From: Polychytrium aggregatum
Taxonomy: Eukaryota; Chytridiomycota; Chytridiomycetes; Polychytriales
DNA length: 64,000 bases
NCBI RefSeq assembly: GCF_025602895.1
Contig: NW_026516282.1
Span: 62,001-126,000 of the forward strand
Direction of reading: 5' to 3'
Shown here: positions 51,534 to 62,739 of the stretch, piece after piece
Layout of the letters: each line of letters begins with the position of its first letter
How positions within the stretch are numbered: the first letter of the stretch is position 1
The notes under the pieces: model-generated
What the model was told of the DNA's origin: nothing
What the model saw: only the letters and a program-made list of their open reading frames with translations
Database searches by the model: none
Translations under genes and position numbers: made by a program

Positions 51534-54500
51534 ATGAAGTTCTCGCACTCCATCCAGCTAAACTCTTCCCCAGAGTGGGTCGAGTACTATCTGTGAGTGC
51601 CTTTGCTAGAGACCGCCCACGGCTTCCTCTCACGCCATGAGTCGCAGGCCTCGGCCCCGGCTCAGCACCGCTTGATCCTGCACCGAGCACATGGATGCTG
51701 AGCAACTCGATCCACACTTGTTGTTTGCCGCGCACTCTCGGGTGGCCGATTCTCTCTCTTCCGCGGCATCGCTCCGACGCTAACACTGGCATTATCCCTC
51801 TCGCGGCGTTGCTCCGTTGCTCCGTTTAGCAACTACTCCAACCTCAAAAAGCTCATCTATGCCTTTGAAAAGGCGTCGTTGGGCTTGGCCCCCATGCCAA
51901 CGTCGCTCAACCAGCTCGAGAGCGAAGCCGCCCCCGCCGCCCCCGCCGCAAGCGAAAGCACTCCGCTCCTTACCAACTCGCCTTCTTCGGCCTCGCTCGT
52001 CTCCGATCCCGATGCCGTCTTCACCACCGCCCTCGATGAACAGCTTGAAAAGATCAACCGCTTCTACCGAACCAAGGAACGCGATTTGTTTCTCGAGGTC
52101 GAGGCCCTCCACAACGATCTGAGCTACCTCGAGGCCGTCAACGACGAGTTCGATGTCGTCGTCGACACCAGCGCCCTTTCCACTTCGGAGGGCGCCCCTG
52201 AGCAGCCCGTCACTCCCAGCAGCGACGCTTCGTTTTACTCCCAAGGTCCTTGGGGCTCGGTCTCTCGCCGGCATTCGAGCCAGTCCGGCTTCCGCGACAA
52301 CACCGAGCGCCGCATCATCGGCGTCTGGTCGTCAACCCGCGACAGCGAGATGAAGCAGCAGCGCAAGCTCTTCCGAAAAAAGGCAACCGAGCTCTTTGTC
52401 ATCCTCTCTGAGCTTCAGTCCTATGTCGAGCTCAACTACACTGGCTTCACCAAGATCCTGAAAAAGTACGAAAAGGTGACTGGGCGCCGGCTCAAGCGCA
52501 CCTATTTGCAAAAGGTCGAATCCTCCTACTCGTTCCGCGCCAACACCAAAGCCAGCCTTGCCGAGCAGCTCGACCGTGTCATTGCTCTCTATGCCCGTAT
52601 TGCCACCGAAGGTCGCATCAGCCTCGCCAAAACCGAGCTGCAGAGCAACTTGCGTGAGCTCATCGTTTGGGAGCGCAACACCATCTGGAGGGACCTGATC
52701 GAACACGAGCGCAAGAGCCAAGCGATCGAGCTCAAGCCCGCTGTTGTCGAGAAGGATGAGACCGAGCGTGGCGGCCAGTGGTCCATCTGCGGTCTCAAGA
52801 TTGCTCTGCCGTTTGTATCCGCCAAGCCCATCAGTCTGCTCGTCTCCATTGCCCTCTTTGGATTTTTGCTCGCCTACCCGATCTTGGACTCTCCCGAGCA
52901 GCAGAACTGTTTGGCCATCCTTGTGCTCGCCTCGAGTTTGTGGGCTTTTGAGGTAAGCTGGTCCAGCGGCAGCAGTGAGCGGAGCTCGGCAAAATGGCGC
53001 TCTGAAACTGCTGGCATCGTCCGGGTGCTTTTGCTGGTGCTTGCCGTCCGCCATCCAGCCGATATGATCGATTTCAGCAAGATCACCAACGCTGCAGCGG
53101 GAGGGGCAATTGGACCAGTCCCTTGCGTGCGAGCCATCCCAGCCTCTTACCCACGCATCGATAACTCCCAACCTTACAGTGCACCGAGCTCTTTGTCACT
53201 GCCATCCTGGTGCCTCTGCTGGTCGTTGGTCTCCGTGTTCTTCGTGAGCCTGTGGTCAACAAAGACGGCTCAGTCAGCTACGTTCGCATGAGCGCCAAGC
53301 CTGCCGCCAAAAAGATCTTCTCAGACATGTTCTCGCCCGTGATCATGCTGCTCCTGGGTGGCTTTACCATCGCCGCCGCTCTCACCCGATACGGCATTGC
53401 CAAGAACATTGCTGCCTTTGTGCTGGGCAAGGCCGGCTCAAGACCCTCGACCGTTTTGCTCGCCAACATGTTTGTTTCGACCTTTGCGTCCATGTGGATC
53501 TCGAACGTCGCGGCCCCAGTCCTCTGCATCTCGCTGATCCAGGTATGTCTGCGTGAGTCTTGGACGAGCCGCCACCGAAATCGTGCGGTTGGGACTTGAA
53601 ATCCGCAGCAGAGTCCTCCTCATCATCGCCCGACGAGACCCTGGACCGCTCTGCTCACTAACGGGATCTTCTCGCTCGACACCTCTCAGCCGATCCTCCG
53701 CAACCTCCCGCGCAAGTCGCCCTATGCAAAGTGCCTGATCCTTGGCATCGCTATGGCTGCCAACGTTGGCGGCATGGCCTCGCCCATCTCGTCCCCGCAA
53801 AACATCATCGCTATGAGTATCATGCAGCCTTCCCCCAGTTGGCTTCAGTGGTTCATGATCGCCCTCCCCGTGTGTATCTTCATCGATATACTCATCTGGG
53901 CCCTGCTTCGACTCATGTTCAACCCCAACGGACAAGAATCAGCCGATCTCCAACCCCCGGAGCTCTTCCAAAACAACCAGAGCGGCGGCATGGCATCCAT
54001 GTCCCGTACGCAGTTCTACATTCTCTTCATCACTATGCTCACCATCTTCCTGTGGTGCATCGAGTCACAGATCGAGCAGTATGTTGGCGAAATGGGTGTC
54101 ATTGCCATCTTGCCGATCCTTGCGCTCTTTGGAACCGGAATCCTGCCCAAAGACGAGCTCAATGCGTTCCTGTGGCCCGTCGTGCTTCTGGCGATGGGCG
54201 GAACGGCCCTCGGCAAGGCTGTCGAATCATCGGGACTCCTCACCGAGATGACCCAGCAAATGGCTCCTTATTTGAACGGCCTCTCGGTCTTTTGGACGGT
54301 CGTGGTGTTCTCGGGCCTGGTTCTGCTTGTCACCAGCTTTATCTCGCACACCGTTGGCGCTCTGATCATTCTGCCTGTTGTGGCGCAAGTGGGCGCAACC
54401 CTCCCGGATCCTCGTGCGCGAACTCTCGTCATGGCTACCAGTAAGTGCTGCCCGATGACGGCTATCGCGCCAGACGCATGCTTTCCTAGTTGCTTGTGGG

Positions 54501-54874
54501 AACTGCGGTGGCGTGTGCTTGGTGTCGGCGTCCCTCTTGGTGGTATACATCCTTTCTCTCTCGGTGCAGCCCATCCTCTATCTGGTTCGCTATCCAAATC
54601 CCCACATCCCTTCGGCTCGATTCTCCTCGGCACCAAGCCGTCGGCTAACTGCTCCTCAACTTGCTTGTCACCAGCCCTGATGTGCAGTGGCGCCATGGGC
54701 CTTCCCGTCTCGTCGTTCCCCAACATGAACGCCATCTCGCAGGAGGATCCCACTGGAGTCAAGTGGCTCAGCGTCGCCGATTTCCTTTCTGTCGGCGTTC
54801 CGGCTGGATTCATCGCCTACGCGGCCATCATCGGCATTGCCTATCCGATCATGGAGTACATCCACTTTGGATGA
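51534..54874 (+). CDS. SPX-domain low-affinity phosphate transporter (PHO87/90/91 type)
   Basis: Five exons (51534-51592, 51830-52952, 53180-53542, 53690-54440, 54675-54874) join in frame to 831 aa. The N-terminal SPX domain starts MKFSHSIQLNSSPEWVEYYL and contains NYSNLKKLIYAFEKA, EKINRFYRTKERDLFLEVEA and YTGFTKILKKYEKVTGRRLK, the last with the basic inositol-pyrophosphate surface. The C-terminal half is a SLC13/DASS-type permease with about 12 helices and signature-like segments (SNVAAPVLC, AANVGGMASPISSPQNIIAM, MCSGAMGLPVSSFPNMNAIS). It should import phosphate at the plasma membrane or export it from the vacuole, gated through SPX by phosphate status. Confidence 0.95.
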
Positions 54875-55484
54875 GCAAGTCGTCCACAGAACGCTCCCGC
54901 AGCTTTCGCGCTCCATAAAGTCACTCCGCTCCACAGACACTTTCCACCAGCCATCCGCATTCGTCCTTGCATACAGGGCCAACCATTTCTGTCCTCGACT
55001 ATTTTGTTTGGGTTTGTTTGAATTGTAGCTCGTTCGTGATGGCACGTTCCTGGCACAACGGTCCGGCGTGCGTGCGTCTGACGCTTTTTGTCGCCTGCAC
55101 CATTCATTTGAATCCAGCTTGTCGCTCCAAAACCCTCTGCACGCTTCCAGGCCCCCTGTGCTGATGTTTTCTTGTGAAACTTTGGATCTATCTTTGCTTC
55201 CGTTCTTCCACCTCTCCCTCTTTCTCTCCCACCTCAAGTGTATCCACTTCATTGCGACAGGCACTGCTGTTCCGAGCCCATGCGCAAGCTCGGCTAGATC
55301 GAGTTCGTGGCCTGCGCCATTATGTCCATTCATCCATTCACTCTTCAGGAGTCTCCAGCCAGGCCTTGTTTTTTTCCACCTGTGCTGTGTATTTTGTTCG
55401 ACGCTGGAGTCAAGGCTCTTCACAAAGAGACACGATATACGAATCGATCGACAGGAACCGTCCCTGCGTAGACTCATGTTGATC
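54875..55484. other. Intergenic between convergent genes
   Basis: 610 bp, pyrimidine-rich and TTTG-rich on the plus strand; shared 3' flanks of the transporter and CWC25. No gene seen. Confidence 0.55.
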
Positions 55485-57679
55485 TTACAGCATCGCATCT
55501 CCTTTGTGTGCAAACGCCCTGTTGCGCTTGATCATGTCGGCTGCGGTGAATCCCTTGTAGGCCTGCTCGTGGATATCTCGGGAGAACGACCCACCGTCTT
55601 CGAGACGCCGAATCTTCTCTTCCAGATCCTTCTTAGCATCCTCGGCATCTCGTTTGCGACCCTCGTGGACGCGCTGTGTCCGCTCTTGGTCCCAGTCCTC
55701 AGCCTGAACCTGCATCTGCTTGAGCTTGGCCTCGCGCTCGAGCCGCTTTCGCTCCTTTTCTTGGTCGAGGTCGTCTTGCCGGGGCTTGGGCGAGGGCTCT
55801 TGACGGTCACGATGGGGCCGCGCTGGTTGGCTGCGATAGTTCTGTCGCGAGTCGTGAGCTCGGGAATCTCCTCGGGAGTAGGATCGGTCGTTGGGACGAG
55901 GGCTGCTGCGACCACTGTAACGAGAGCGAGCATCCGCGCCGTCAGACCCATTCTCCCTGCCTCGGCCCCTCGGGTCCTGGCCCTCCGAGCGCCGGCTCGA
56001 ATCGTCGATCGACCGACGGCGACGGTCGGTTTGATCGCGCTCTCGGCTTTGGCTTCGATCTCTGCTTCTCGCGGGACTGCGGCGACGTCGGTCTCGGTCG
56101 TAATCCTGACTGCTTCTCGAGTCCCGGTCCTGGCCGCGGTCGTTTCGATCTCCGGTCCGTGGCAGAATTGCTCGGCTGCTGTGAACGAAATCGTCTGGGC
56201 CGGCTGGTGTCCTCCGGGGTAGTCGTGCGGAAGGCGATGCCTCGCGCTGTGGTTCGGGTCGGGAGCGCTTTCCCTGGCGATGATCGCTGCTGTCGCTGTC
56301 GCTGTCACTGGATTCCGAGTCGGCCCGGCGATGCTTTCGGCTACCATGGCCTGACGACCGGTCTCGGTCGTTGCTGCCGTCGTCGTGGTCATCGCTGCGA
56401 CGAGAGTCTTTGTGGTGGGACTTTTTCTCCTTTTTGTGCTTCCGGTCTTTCTTCTCCTTCCGGTCTTTCTTATCGCTTCTGTCCTTGCCCTCTCGTTCTT
56501 CGCGCTCGCGCCGCAGTTGCTTGACTTTCAACGGGTTGCTGAGGACCGACTGCAGCGCATCCTGCTCGCGCTTCTTGATCGCCAGGAGGGGATCCTCTCG
56601 AATCTTGGTTTGAACGTCTCGGGATGTGTTGGCCGTTGCACCGTACACACCAGCTGCCGAAGCAGAGAATACATTCGAGGCAGAGAGCTGTGACGAGTGC
56701 CGGGAGGGTGGCGGATGGAAGCATGGTGGCCGCGGTGCGCCCGAGCTCGGTTAGCAATTGTCCAGGACACCCATCAGCATCGACAGCCCAGATCGGATCG
56801 ATGGAGCCACTTGCCTCCTCGGTGGTCTTGCCTTGTTCGATCAGGCTGTCTATCCGCTTCTTGCCGAGCAGATAGGACTCTTTTTCCTCTGCGATAGCCG
56901 AGGAGCCGCCAGGACCACCGCCGTACATCCAGTCCATCCGCCCCATCCTTGGCCTGCGATGATGGTGATGGTGATGGTGATGGTGATGGTGATGGTGATG
57001 GTGATGGTGATGGTGATGGTGATGGTGATGGTGATGGTGATGGTGATGGTGATGGTGATGGTGATGGTGATGGTGATGGTGATGGTGATGGTGATGGTGA
57101 TGGTGATGGTGATGGTGATGGTGATGGTGATGGTGATGGTGATGGTGATGGTGATGGTGATGGTGATGGTGATGGTGATGGTGATGGTGATGGTGATGGT
57201 GATGGTGATGGTGATGGTGATGGTGATGGTGATGGTGATGGTGATGGCGTTAATACGATTTCGAGTCCAAAAATTGCAGTCAAGGCTGCAGCCATTGGGA
57301 AGACTGGAGGCAGAGTTACCCACTTGACTTTCCCAGCAGCCTCCTGGAGGGCCTGCAGCTCGGCCATTGCCCGCTCCTCCTGCAGCTCCTTCTGAAGCTG
57401 CTCCATTTTCTTGCGCTCATCCTCGGCCTGCTTCTCTTTCTTCCAGACCTTCTCCTGGAAGCGAAGCGTTCCAGGATGCCATGATTTTTTGAGGTTCTGC
57501 AAGACAGACGAGCTGGCTGTTAATGCTTGTGGGGGGGGGGCTGAACCAACATCGCCGGAACCAAGCAAACCGCCAGCTATGAGGCAGCATCGGCTGTGCT
57601 GAAGATCATCAACGGTGCATCGTATCGGCGGATAGCATGGCAAACTAGACGGCCAACATACCAGATCTCCACCACCCAT
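55485..57679 (-). CDS. cwc25: Pre-mRNA splicing factor CWC25
   Basis: Exon 1 is only 18 bp (57679-57662, MGGGDL, GTATGT donor). Exon 2 (about 57497-57320) reads [20 protein letters not shown] and [20 protein letters not shown]. After an intron that holds a GATGGT satellite, the next exon (from about 56956) gives [12 protein letters not shown] and [20 protein letters not shown]. The last exon has [20 protein letters not shown] and [20 protein letters not shown], and then a long Arg/Ser/Asp/Lys-rich tail to 55485. Cwc25 joins the spliceosome for the first catalytic step. The phase of the joint around the satellite intron could not be fully settled by eye. Confidence 0.9.
56961..57246. repeat. 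(GATGGT)n hexanucleotide satellite in a CWC25 intron
   Basis: A 286-bp, essentially perfect run of about 47.7 units, starting a few bases from the 3' splice site of the intron. Five of six frames are open across it (DG, MV, TI, PS, HH), so spurious long ORFs arise. Confidence 0.95.
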
Positions 57680-57946
57680 ATTTGTACTCTCGGTCGATCG
57701 GCAGCAACAGCAGCAGCAGCGGGGTGTGTCGAGATGGTGGCAGAGCCGATCACGGCCAGATCGGCGGCCCGGCGGTCTCAGCAACCGGAGGGCAAGGGCT
57801 GCTGGCTGGACTGCGTGTGGCGCTGGCCCCGTTTCCCGCCTCTGGTTTGACCCTGACCCATTCCTCCAACTCGACACGGCATCGTCCCTGCCCGGCCGTA
57901 CCATCGTGGCCGCCGGTCCTGATATCCGTCGAGCGATCACTGCGCC
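57680..57946. promoter_or_regulatory. Divergent promoter, CWC25 / hypothetical gene
   Basis: 267 bp between the two start codons, with a short CAG run (57707-57720). No obvious TATA. Confidence 0.45.
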
Positions 57947-58894
57947 ATGTCCGATGGCCCAGCCAGTGCAGCAACGACGTCTGCGGTCCTCGACGAGTTC
58001 TGGCATCTGGTCTGGTCCAGCCTCAGCGACATTCTCGGGCTAGCCGACGTCAGGGCCCATCTGCTGTGCGGGGTCTCCAAGCTAATCGACGGCGATCTTC
58101 CGCCGGCCGATGCGAGTTGTGGCCGATGCAACTCGCTTGAACACAGTGCAATCTCGTTGGACAAGATCCTGTCCTCTAGAACGGCCGAACTCGCTGCGTT
58201 TTGTCAAGCTGCCGGGATGTATGCGGCCAACCCATGCAGCATCGACCCCGAAACCGCTGGGCTCTCCATGACATCGCTGCTGACTCGCTGCCGGATGCTG
58301 CGGTCGTTGGCTACGCTCGGGTCCACTCGAGTTGTGGCCGAGCCCGACTCCGTTCCCGAACCTACAGCCGAGCCATCTCAGCATCGACCCCAGCGCGAGC
58401 ATCAGCCCGCAGAGGGAGCTTCCACCTGGTCTGTTCGCACACTCGATTCTCAGCAGCCAGGATACGCTTGTGCTCAAGCCGCAGCTCCAGGGACAGATCT
58501 CACGAGCAGCACGGAATGGGGGCGAGCCGACAACGGCCTCCACGCACCCGGCTACCCAAGCAGCAACAGCCAGCAGTTCATGCCATGCATGGTCCGAGAT
58601 TTCTCTCTGCAGAACTGTGACGCAGATACAATAGTGTACCAACTCAACGAAGCATCATCGCAGGCGATGATGGTCCTCTACCGGATCGAGAACTGTCGCA
58701 TCATTGACTCGCTGCAGCGCACTCTGAGACGTACAGCTGGCAGCAATCGGTTCTATGCCTCCAGGTTTTGCGGCATCGACAGCACCTTACGATGGACCGA
58801 GAATATGATCCCCGACGACACCACGGGGCCGGGCTTATGCTTGGTAGGATTGCCGATGTCACTTGAATCAAACGCAGAGGGACTCGGCGATTAA
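57947..58894 (+). CDS. Hypothetical protein
   Basis: A single exon of 315 aa ([20 protein letters not shown]). N-terminal helices ([20 protein letters not shown]) precede a C-x2-C pair ([11 protein letters not shown]). A disordered Ser/Pro/Gln-rich middle follows, then a C-terminal part [40 protein letters not shown], and [20 protein letters not shown]. No family recognised. The next gene starts 60 bp after its stop on the same strand. Confidence 0.55.
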   Translation: MSDGPASAATTSAVLDEFWHLVWSSLSDILGLADVRAHLLCGVSKLIDGDLPPADASCGRCNSLEHSAISLDKILSSRTAELAAFCQAAGMYAANPCSIDPETAGLSMTSLLTRCRMLRSLATLGSTRVVAEPDSVPEPTAEPSQHRPQREHQPAEGASTWSVRTLDSQQPGYACAQAAAPGTDLTSSTEWGRADNGLHAPGYPSSNSQQFMPCMVRDFSLQNCDADTIVYQLNEASSQAMMVLYRIENCRIIDSLQRTLRRTAGSNRFYASRFCGIDSTLRWTENMIPDDTTGPGLCLVGLPMSLESNAEGLGD

Positions 58895-58957
58895 GTCGCA
58901 TCTTGGCACTCAGCCCTCTGTGGCAGTAGACTCCAATGAGGCAAGCAATGGATTGCC

Positions 58958-60432
58958 ATGGCATTTGAAGGGTCCCCGACCGTCTATGTCTGCCTCGGCA
59001 AAATCGAAATCAACTTTTTCACTGATTTCCCCCCGGACGATTTCTTGCACCATTCGATGTGAAAGGAGCCTCCTCCGACCTCTGTCGAGGTCGTGTATGC
59101 CGACGGATCTTATGGCCGAGAAACCAGGACTGGAGGAGTCGGGTGCTTCTTTGGACTCGGGGATCCCAGGTGAGTGAGCGAGTGAGCAAGTGAGTGGGCC
59201 AATTCATTTGCCTGTTGGCAAGTCCTTGCCACCGGTCTCGGTTTCAGCCATATGCCTGAGCGCACGAGCACCGCGTCCATGCCATTCGTTCGCATCTAAT
59301 CTAGTTCTGTATGGCGGAGCAGGAACGTATCCGAGTCTTTTGCCGGGGCGCGAGACTCGTTCCATGTTGAGGCTGAGGTCAGGAACATTTCGTCACTGAT
59401 TCGGCCCCAGAGGCCCGCAACCGAGGTAAAAACTTGCCCCCATTCTGACTTGTTTTTCTTGAATTCCGCGACAGGCCGTTCTGCGGGCACTCCAGCGATC
59501 GACGTTGGATTTGGTGATCGTGTCGGACTGCAAGGAACTAATCGCAGGTAGGTTCTTGTGAGCGATATGTGCGAACCAGTCAGGACGAGCATCACTTGGC
59601 GGTGTCAAAGGCGATGACAGCTCACCGTTCCCATGTTCTCGGATCGGGGGGGGGGGACTCTTTCCTTACCAAAATGGAACCACAAGCAATGGAAGGATGC
59701 AAGCACCGCGAAGAGCTCAGGGACGACTCGGTTGTGGCTCAGATCAAAGCGTTGATGGAGTCTCGGACGGGCCGGCTCTGGATGTATTGGATCAAATCGC
59801 ATGAGGGAAACCCCGGCAATGAGTTTGCGGATCGACTTGCCTCGAGTGCTCGCAGGTGTCGTGGGTCAGCAGAGCCGAGCATGTCGACCTCTGGAAGGAA
59901 CCATGTCCGCTTGACTCGCAAGCGAAAGTGGGCCGAGTCCCAGATCAACGACCAGCCCTCCGAGCGGATGCCGAAGCAGGTGAAGGCACACGGCAAAGCA
60001 GGAGGGAGATACTTTTCCGTGTCTCAAGCAGAGCCAGTCGCCAGTGATCCGCAAGCACCAAGGCAAGAGACCATCGCAGCTACCAATCGCCTGGCGGGCA
60101 AGTACAGGTGGATGTCGCGGACGAACGGCTCGGAGGATGCTGCGACTGCAACAGATCCTCGTCATGCCGAGGGATTGGCCGACGAGAGCCAGAGACCTGC
60201 TTCCGGAACATCGCACGAGGAGAGAAATGACAGCTCCAGCAGCGAAGAATCCGACGATGAGTCAACCAGCGAGGAATCAAGTAGCGAGGAATCGAGCAGT
60301 GAGGAATCGAGTAGCAAGGAATCGAGTAGCGAAGAATCGAGCAGTGAGGAATCTAGTAGCGAGGAATCGAGCAGCGAGGAATCTAGTAGCGAGGAATCTA
60401 GCAGCAAAGAATCAAGTGAAAAGTCAGCTTGA
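58958..60432 (+). CDS. RNase HI-like protein with Ser/Glu repeat tail; in-frame TGA near the 5' end
   Basis: The RNase H fold is spread over several exons: VEVVYADGSYGRETRTGGVG (catalytic D) ending at a GTGAGT donor near 59170; IRPQRPATE (catalytic E) ending at GTAAAA near 59425; AVLRALQRSTLDLVIVSDCK (catalytic D) ending at GTAGGT near 59548; and from about 59600 ELRDDSVVAQIKALMESRTG with MYWIKSHEGNPGNEFADRLA (H and last D). The C-terminus is a basic linker and then a repeated (SSEES)n acidic tail. A candidate start at 58958 (MAFEGSPTVYVCLGKIEINF) reads into an in-frame TGA at about 59059 before ADGS, so the true 5' end or an intron there is unclear, or the gene is a pseudogene. RNase HI cleaves RNA in RNA-DNA hybrids. 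Confidence 0.7.
60266..60412. repeat. 15-bp tandem repeat encoding SSEES
   Basis: About ten copies of AGCAGCGAGGAATCG with synonymous-like drift (GAAGAA, AGTAGC, TCTAGT). The minus-strand LLDSS frame is its shadow. Confidence 0.9.
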
Positions 60433-60999
60433 TGTTTCGAAGCGGGCCCGATCGCATCCGTGTGGCGTCGATGGTAGCAATCAAGTACTCCTGCTTCACC
60501 ACCGCAATTCTGCGCAAGTTGAGCTGGCGATGCACCACGGCAAGCCCCATTGAGGCGCTACTCTACCCGTCCTGTGAATCGGACCTTATCCTCATTCCCT
60601 GTCCACTCGCTGCTCACGCCCCGCTCTCACCCGCAGCGCCAACCGCGAATACACGTCACTACAACGAACTTCCAAGCTGAAGCCACCCGCTCTTCTGGAT
60701 ACTCGTTGATATGGTCTGTTTATTCCGCCAGTACATAGTCGTGGCTGCGATCTCGGTTCACATCGTATATTTCCTGTCGTGTTCGAATGGCGCTGGCGGT
60801 GGATGGCTTTGTACTTGGTTGTCCTTTGCACATGCGCTCCCTGCACTCCCAGACAATGCTCGCTGTTGCTGATATACCGCCGGGGCAGGGAGGTTACTAC
60901 CCCCCCCCACAAATACCACCAGCCGATTGCTGCGTTGATGTATTCGACTCGCTCGCTGCAACACGGTCACTCCCACAGTCGATTGTGGGACTGCGTTGA
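60433..60999. other. Intergenic between convergent genes
   Basis: 567 bp; a C-run at 60901-60909. No gene seen. Confidence 0.55.
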
Positions 61000-62739
61000 T
61001 CACAGGGGGCACTGGTAGCGATTGGCGATAATGCCCCATAAACCAGTGCCGAGGTCGGCGACACTCTGGTCGATGCCGGCCGTCAGTCGACATGTGTTGG
61101 CGTTTTGATAAGCCCAGGTCTGGCAGCCATCGTCTTGGATGCAGGCATCGCGGCAAGAGTCGGCCGACGGGGCGCTGACGACGGCACCGCGAGCGACACC
61201 AATGTCACTGCGATAGTCCTGCACAGCCTTGCTCTTTGAAATCTCTCCACTCGTAATGCACTCGAGCAGCTGGCCATAGTTGTGGATGCGGCCCTCGAAA
61301 CGGTGCAGCCATTGGATGTCTTGTGGGGCCAGGCCAGAGAGCACAGTCGGCGCCAAACAGGGATCGGCCGGCCACGGCCCAGAGACCGGCGGGAAAGTTG
61401 GCGGTTTGGCAGAGCTTGGGTCGGTGGCGAGCGCGGATGCCGCCGCCTTGAAGCGGAGAGTCCCCGGCAGCTCGCTGGCGGAGGGAATGGTGATGCTGTG
61501 CAAGCAGCGCAATGCGTCTGTGGGTTGAGATGCTTCCGATGCAGGGTCTCCGTCTCGCTCATGTCTGCGCAGACACTTTTCGAGCTCCGTCGAGATGCGT
61601 TTGGCGGCTTGTCGGGAGACTGCAAGTGGATGGACTGGACTGAATGCCTCCAGCAACGACACAGGCTTGCTTTGGGCCTCCTGGGTCTGTGGCATCGGGA
61701 TCGAGCCGAGATAGTGTTCCTTACTGGCGTCCAACGAGGCGAGGTGGCTGGCCAGGCTTTGGACAAACACATAGGACTCGTCGTCCGCGAGCAGATACCA
61801 GTCGCTGTGCGGGTGGGAATCGTAGAGGACCCCGATAGCGAGGAGACGCTGGAGAGCCGTCCAGGCGCCGGGTGACGGGCTGCTGTGGGATCGATGGACT
61901 GAAGTAACGGCAGGCGACCGGAGCTGTGCCGATTGGAGGCCGTCGCGGCTGCCAGCGACCAGGGCCGGGTCTGAGAGTACTTGCTTTGGCGTACCCGAGC
62001 CATCCTCAGGGATCTCTGGGGCGGTCTCTGGAATCCACTGCGGAGAGATGTGCAGGGCATGGTGGCTCGAAACGCTGACGCCGGGCTCGCGCGCAAGAAG
62101 GACAAAGCTGTGGCCTTTCAAGAAGGTGACCATCTGAACCGGCACCCGCGAGACGGCATGGCCTTGAGATGTCTGGATGGCCATCAGCACCCGCGGGGAC
62201 GCGCCAAACAGCTCTCTCCATCTTGTGTTTGCCGAAAGCCATGAATATCGCTGAGGCAGCAATGCAACGGGCACGAGCTTTGATTTGCGATCGCCACGAG
62301 CCCACAGCGGGCCCAGCTGCTGCGATTGCTGTTGCGTTTGGGGCTGGAGCGGCAATCTTTGCTGATCAAGGCGCGCGTCGTCTGCTGCCTCGGGCAGCCG
62401 CGAATCTGGGACGATGATCTTCCAGTCGTTGCGGATCTGCAGAATCGAGATGCGCTCGTCGGCATCGGTGTAGGTGAGCTCCCACAGGGTAAAGAATGGA
62501 TGCGCCTTGAGCTTGAGGACAATCCAGAGGATCCAAAAGATGCTCAGGATGGTCAGCGCAAAGGAGATCTTGACAAGCAGATAGCGGTGGTCGTAGAGAG
62601 TGCTTGGGCGACGCGCGAGCGGCTGGGGCTTGCACCTGGGCGAGACCGGGAGGGCAAACCCGCCGCAGGAATGGGGCGGAGACTGCGGCTCGGTGTGCAG
62701 ACGCTTGCGAGAGTTGTGAGTAAATGCCGGAGGATCCAT
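61000..62739 (-). CDS. Type II membrane GT31/fringe-like glycosyltransferase with PAN-like C-terminus
   Basis: A single exon of 579 aa from the ATG at 62739 (MDPPAFTHNSRKRLHTEPQS). A cytosolic Pro/Arg-rich tail, then one signal anchor (ISFALTILSIFWILWIVLKL) places the rest in the Golgi lumen. The catalytic core resembles GT31/fringe enzymes: LLAIGVLYDSHPHSDWYLLA followed by DDESYVFVQSLASHL and KEHYLGSIPMPQ. The acid motif is ADDES rather than the more usual D-D-D/D-x-D. It ends with a Cys-rich PAN/apple-like module (SADSCRDACIQDDGCQTWAY and CRLTAGIDQ). The likely role is glycan extension on secreted proteins; donor and acceptor unknown. Confidence 0.7.
   Translation of the reverse strand: MDPPAFTHNSRKRLHTEPQSPPHSCGGFALPVSPRCKPQPLARRPSTLYDHRYLLVKISFALTILSIFWILWIVLKLKAHPFFTLWELTYTDADERISILQIRNDWKIIVPDSRLPEAADDARLDQQRLPLQPQTQQQSQQLGPLWARGDRKSKLVPVALLPQRYSWLSANTRWRELFGASPRVLMAIQTSQGHAVSRVPVQMVTFLKGHSFVLLAREPGVSVSSHHALHISPQWIPETAPEIPEDGSGTPKQVLSDPALVAGSRDGLQSAQLRSPAVTSVHRSHSSPSPGAWTALQRLLAIGVLYDSHPHSDWYLLADDESYVFVQSLASHLASLDASKEHYLGSIPMPQTQEAQSKPVSLLEAFSPVHPLAVSRQAAKRISTELEKCLRRHERDGDPASEASQPTDALRCLHSITIPSASELPGTLRFKAAASALATDPSSAKPPTFPPVSGPWPADPCLAPTVLSGLAPQDIQWLHRFEGRIHNYGQLLECITSGEISKSKAVQDYRSDIGVARGAVVSAPSADSCRDACIQDDGCQTWAYQNANTCRLTAGIDQSVADLGTGLWGIIANRYQCPL

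Noticed and set aside
56774-58006. 410-aa minus-strand ORF with poly-(SP), and other long ORFs (TITI, DGDG, MVMV) over the GATGGT satellite
   Set aside because: The repeat has no stop in most frames, so the ORFs are artefacts; the CWC25 exons explain the coding signal on both sides.
58958-59160. TGA reassigned to an amino acid in this genome
   Set aside because: TGA serves as the natural stop in NOP10, the phosphate transporter and the transposase, so general recoding is not supported.
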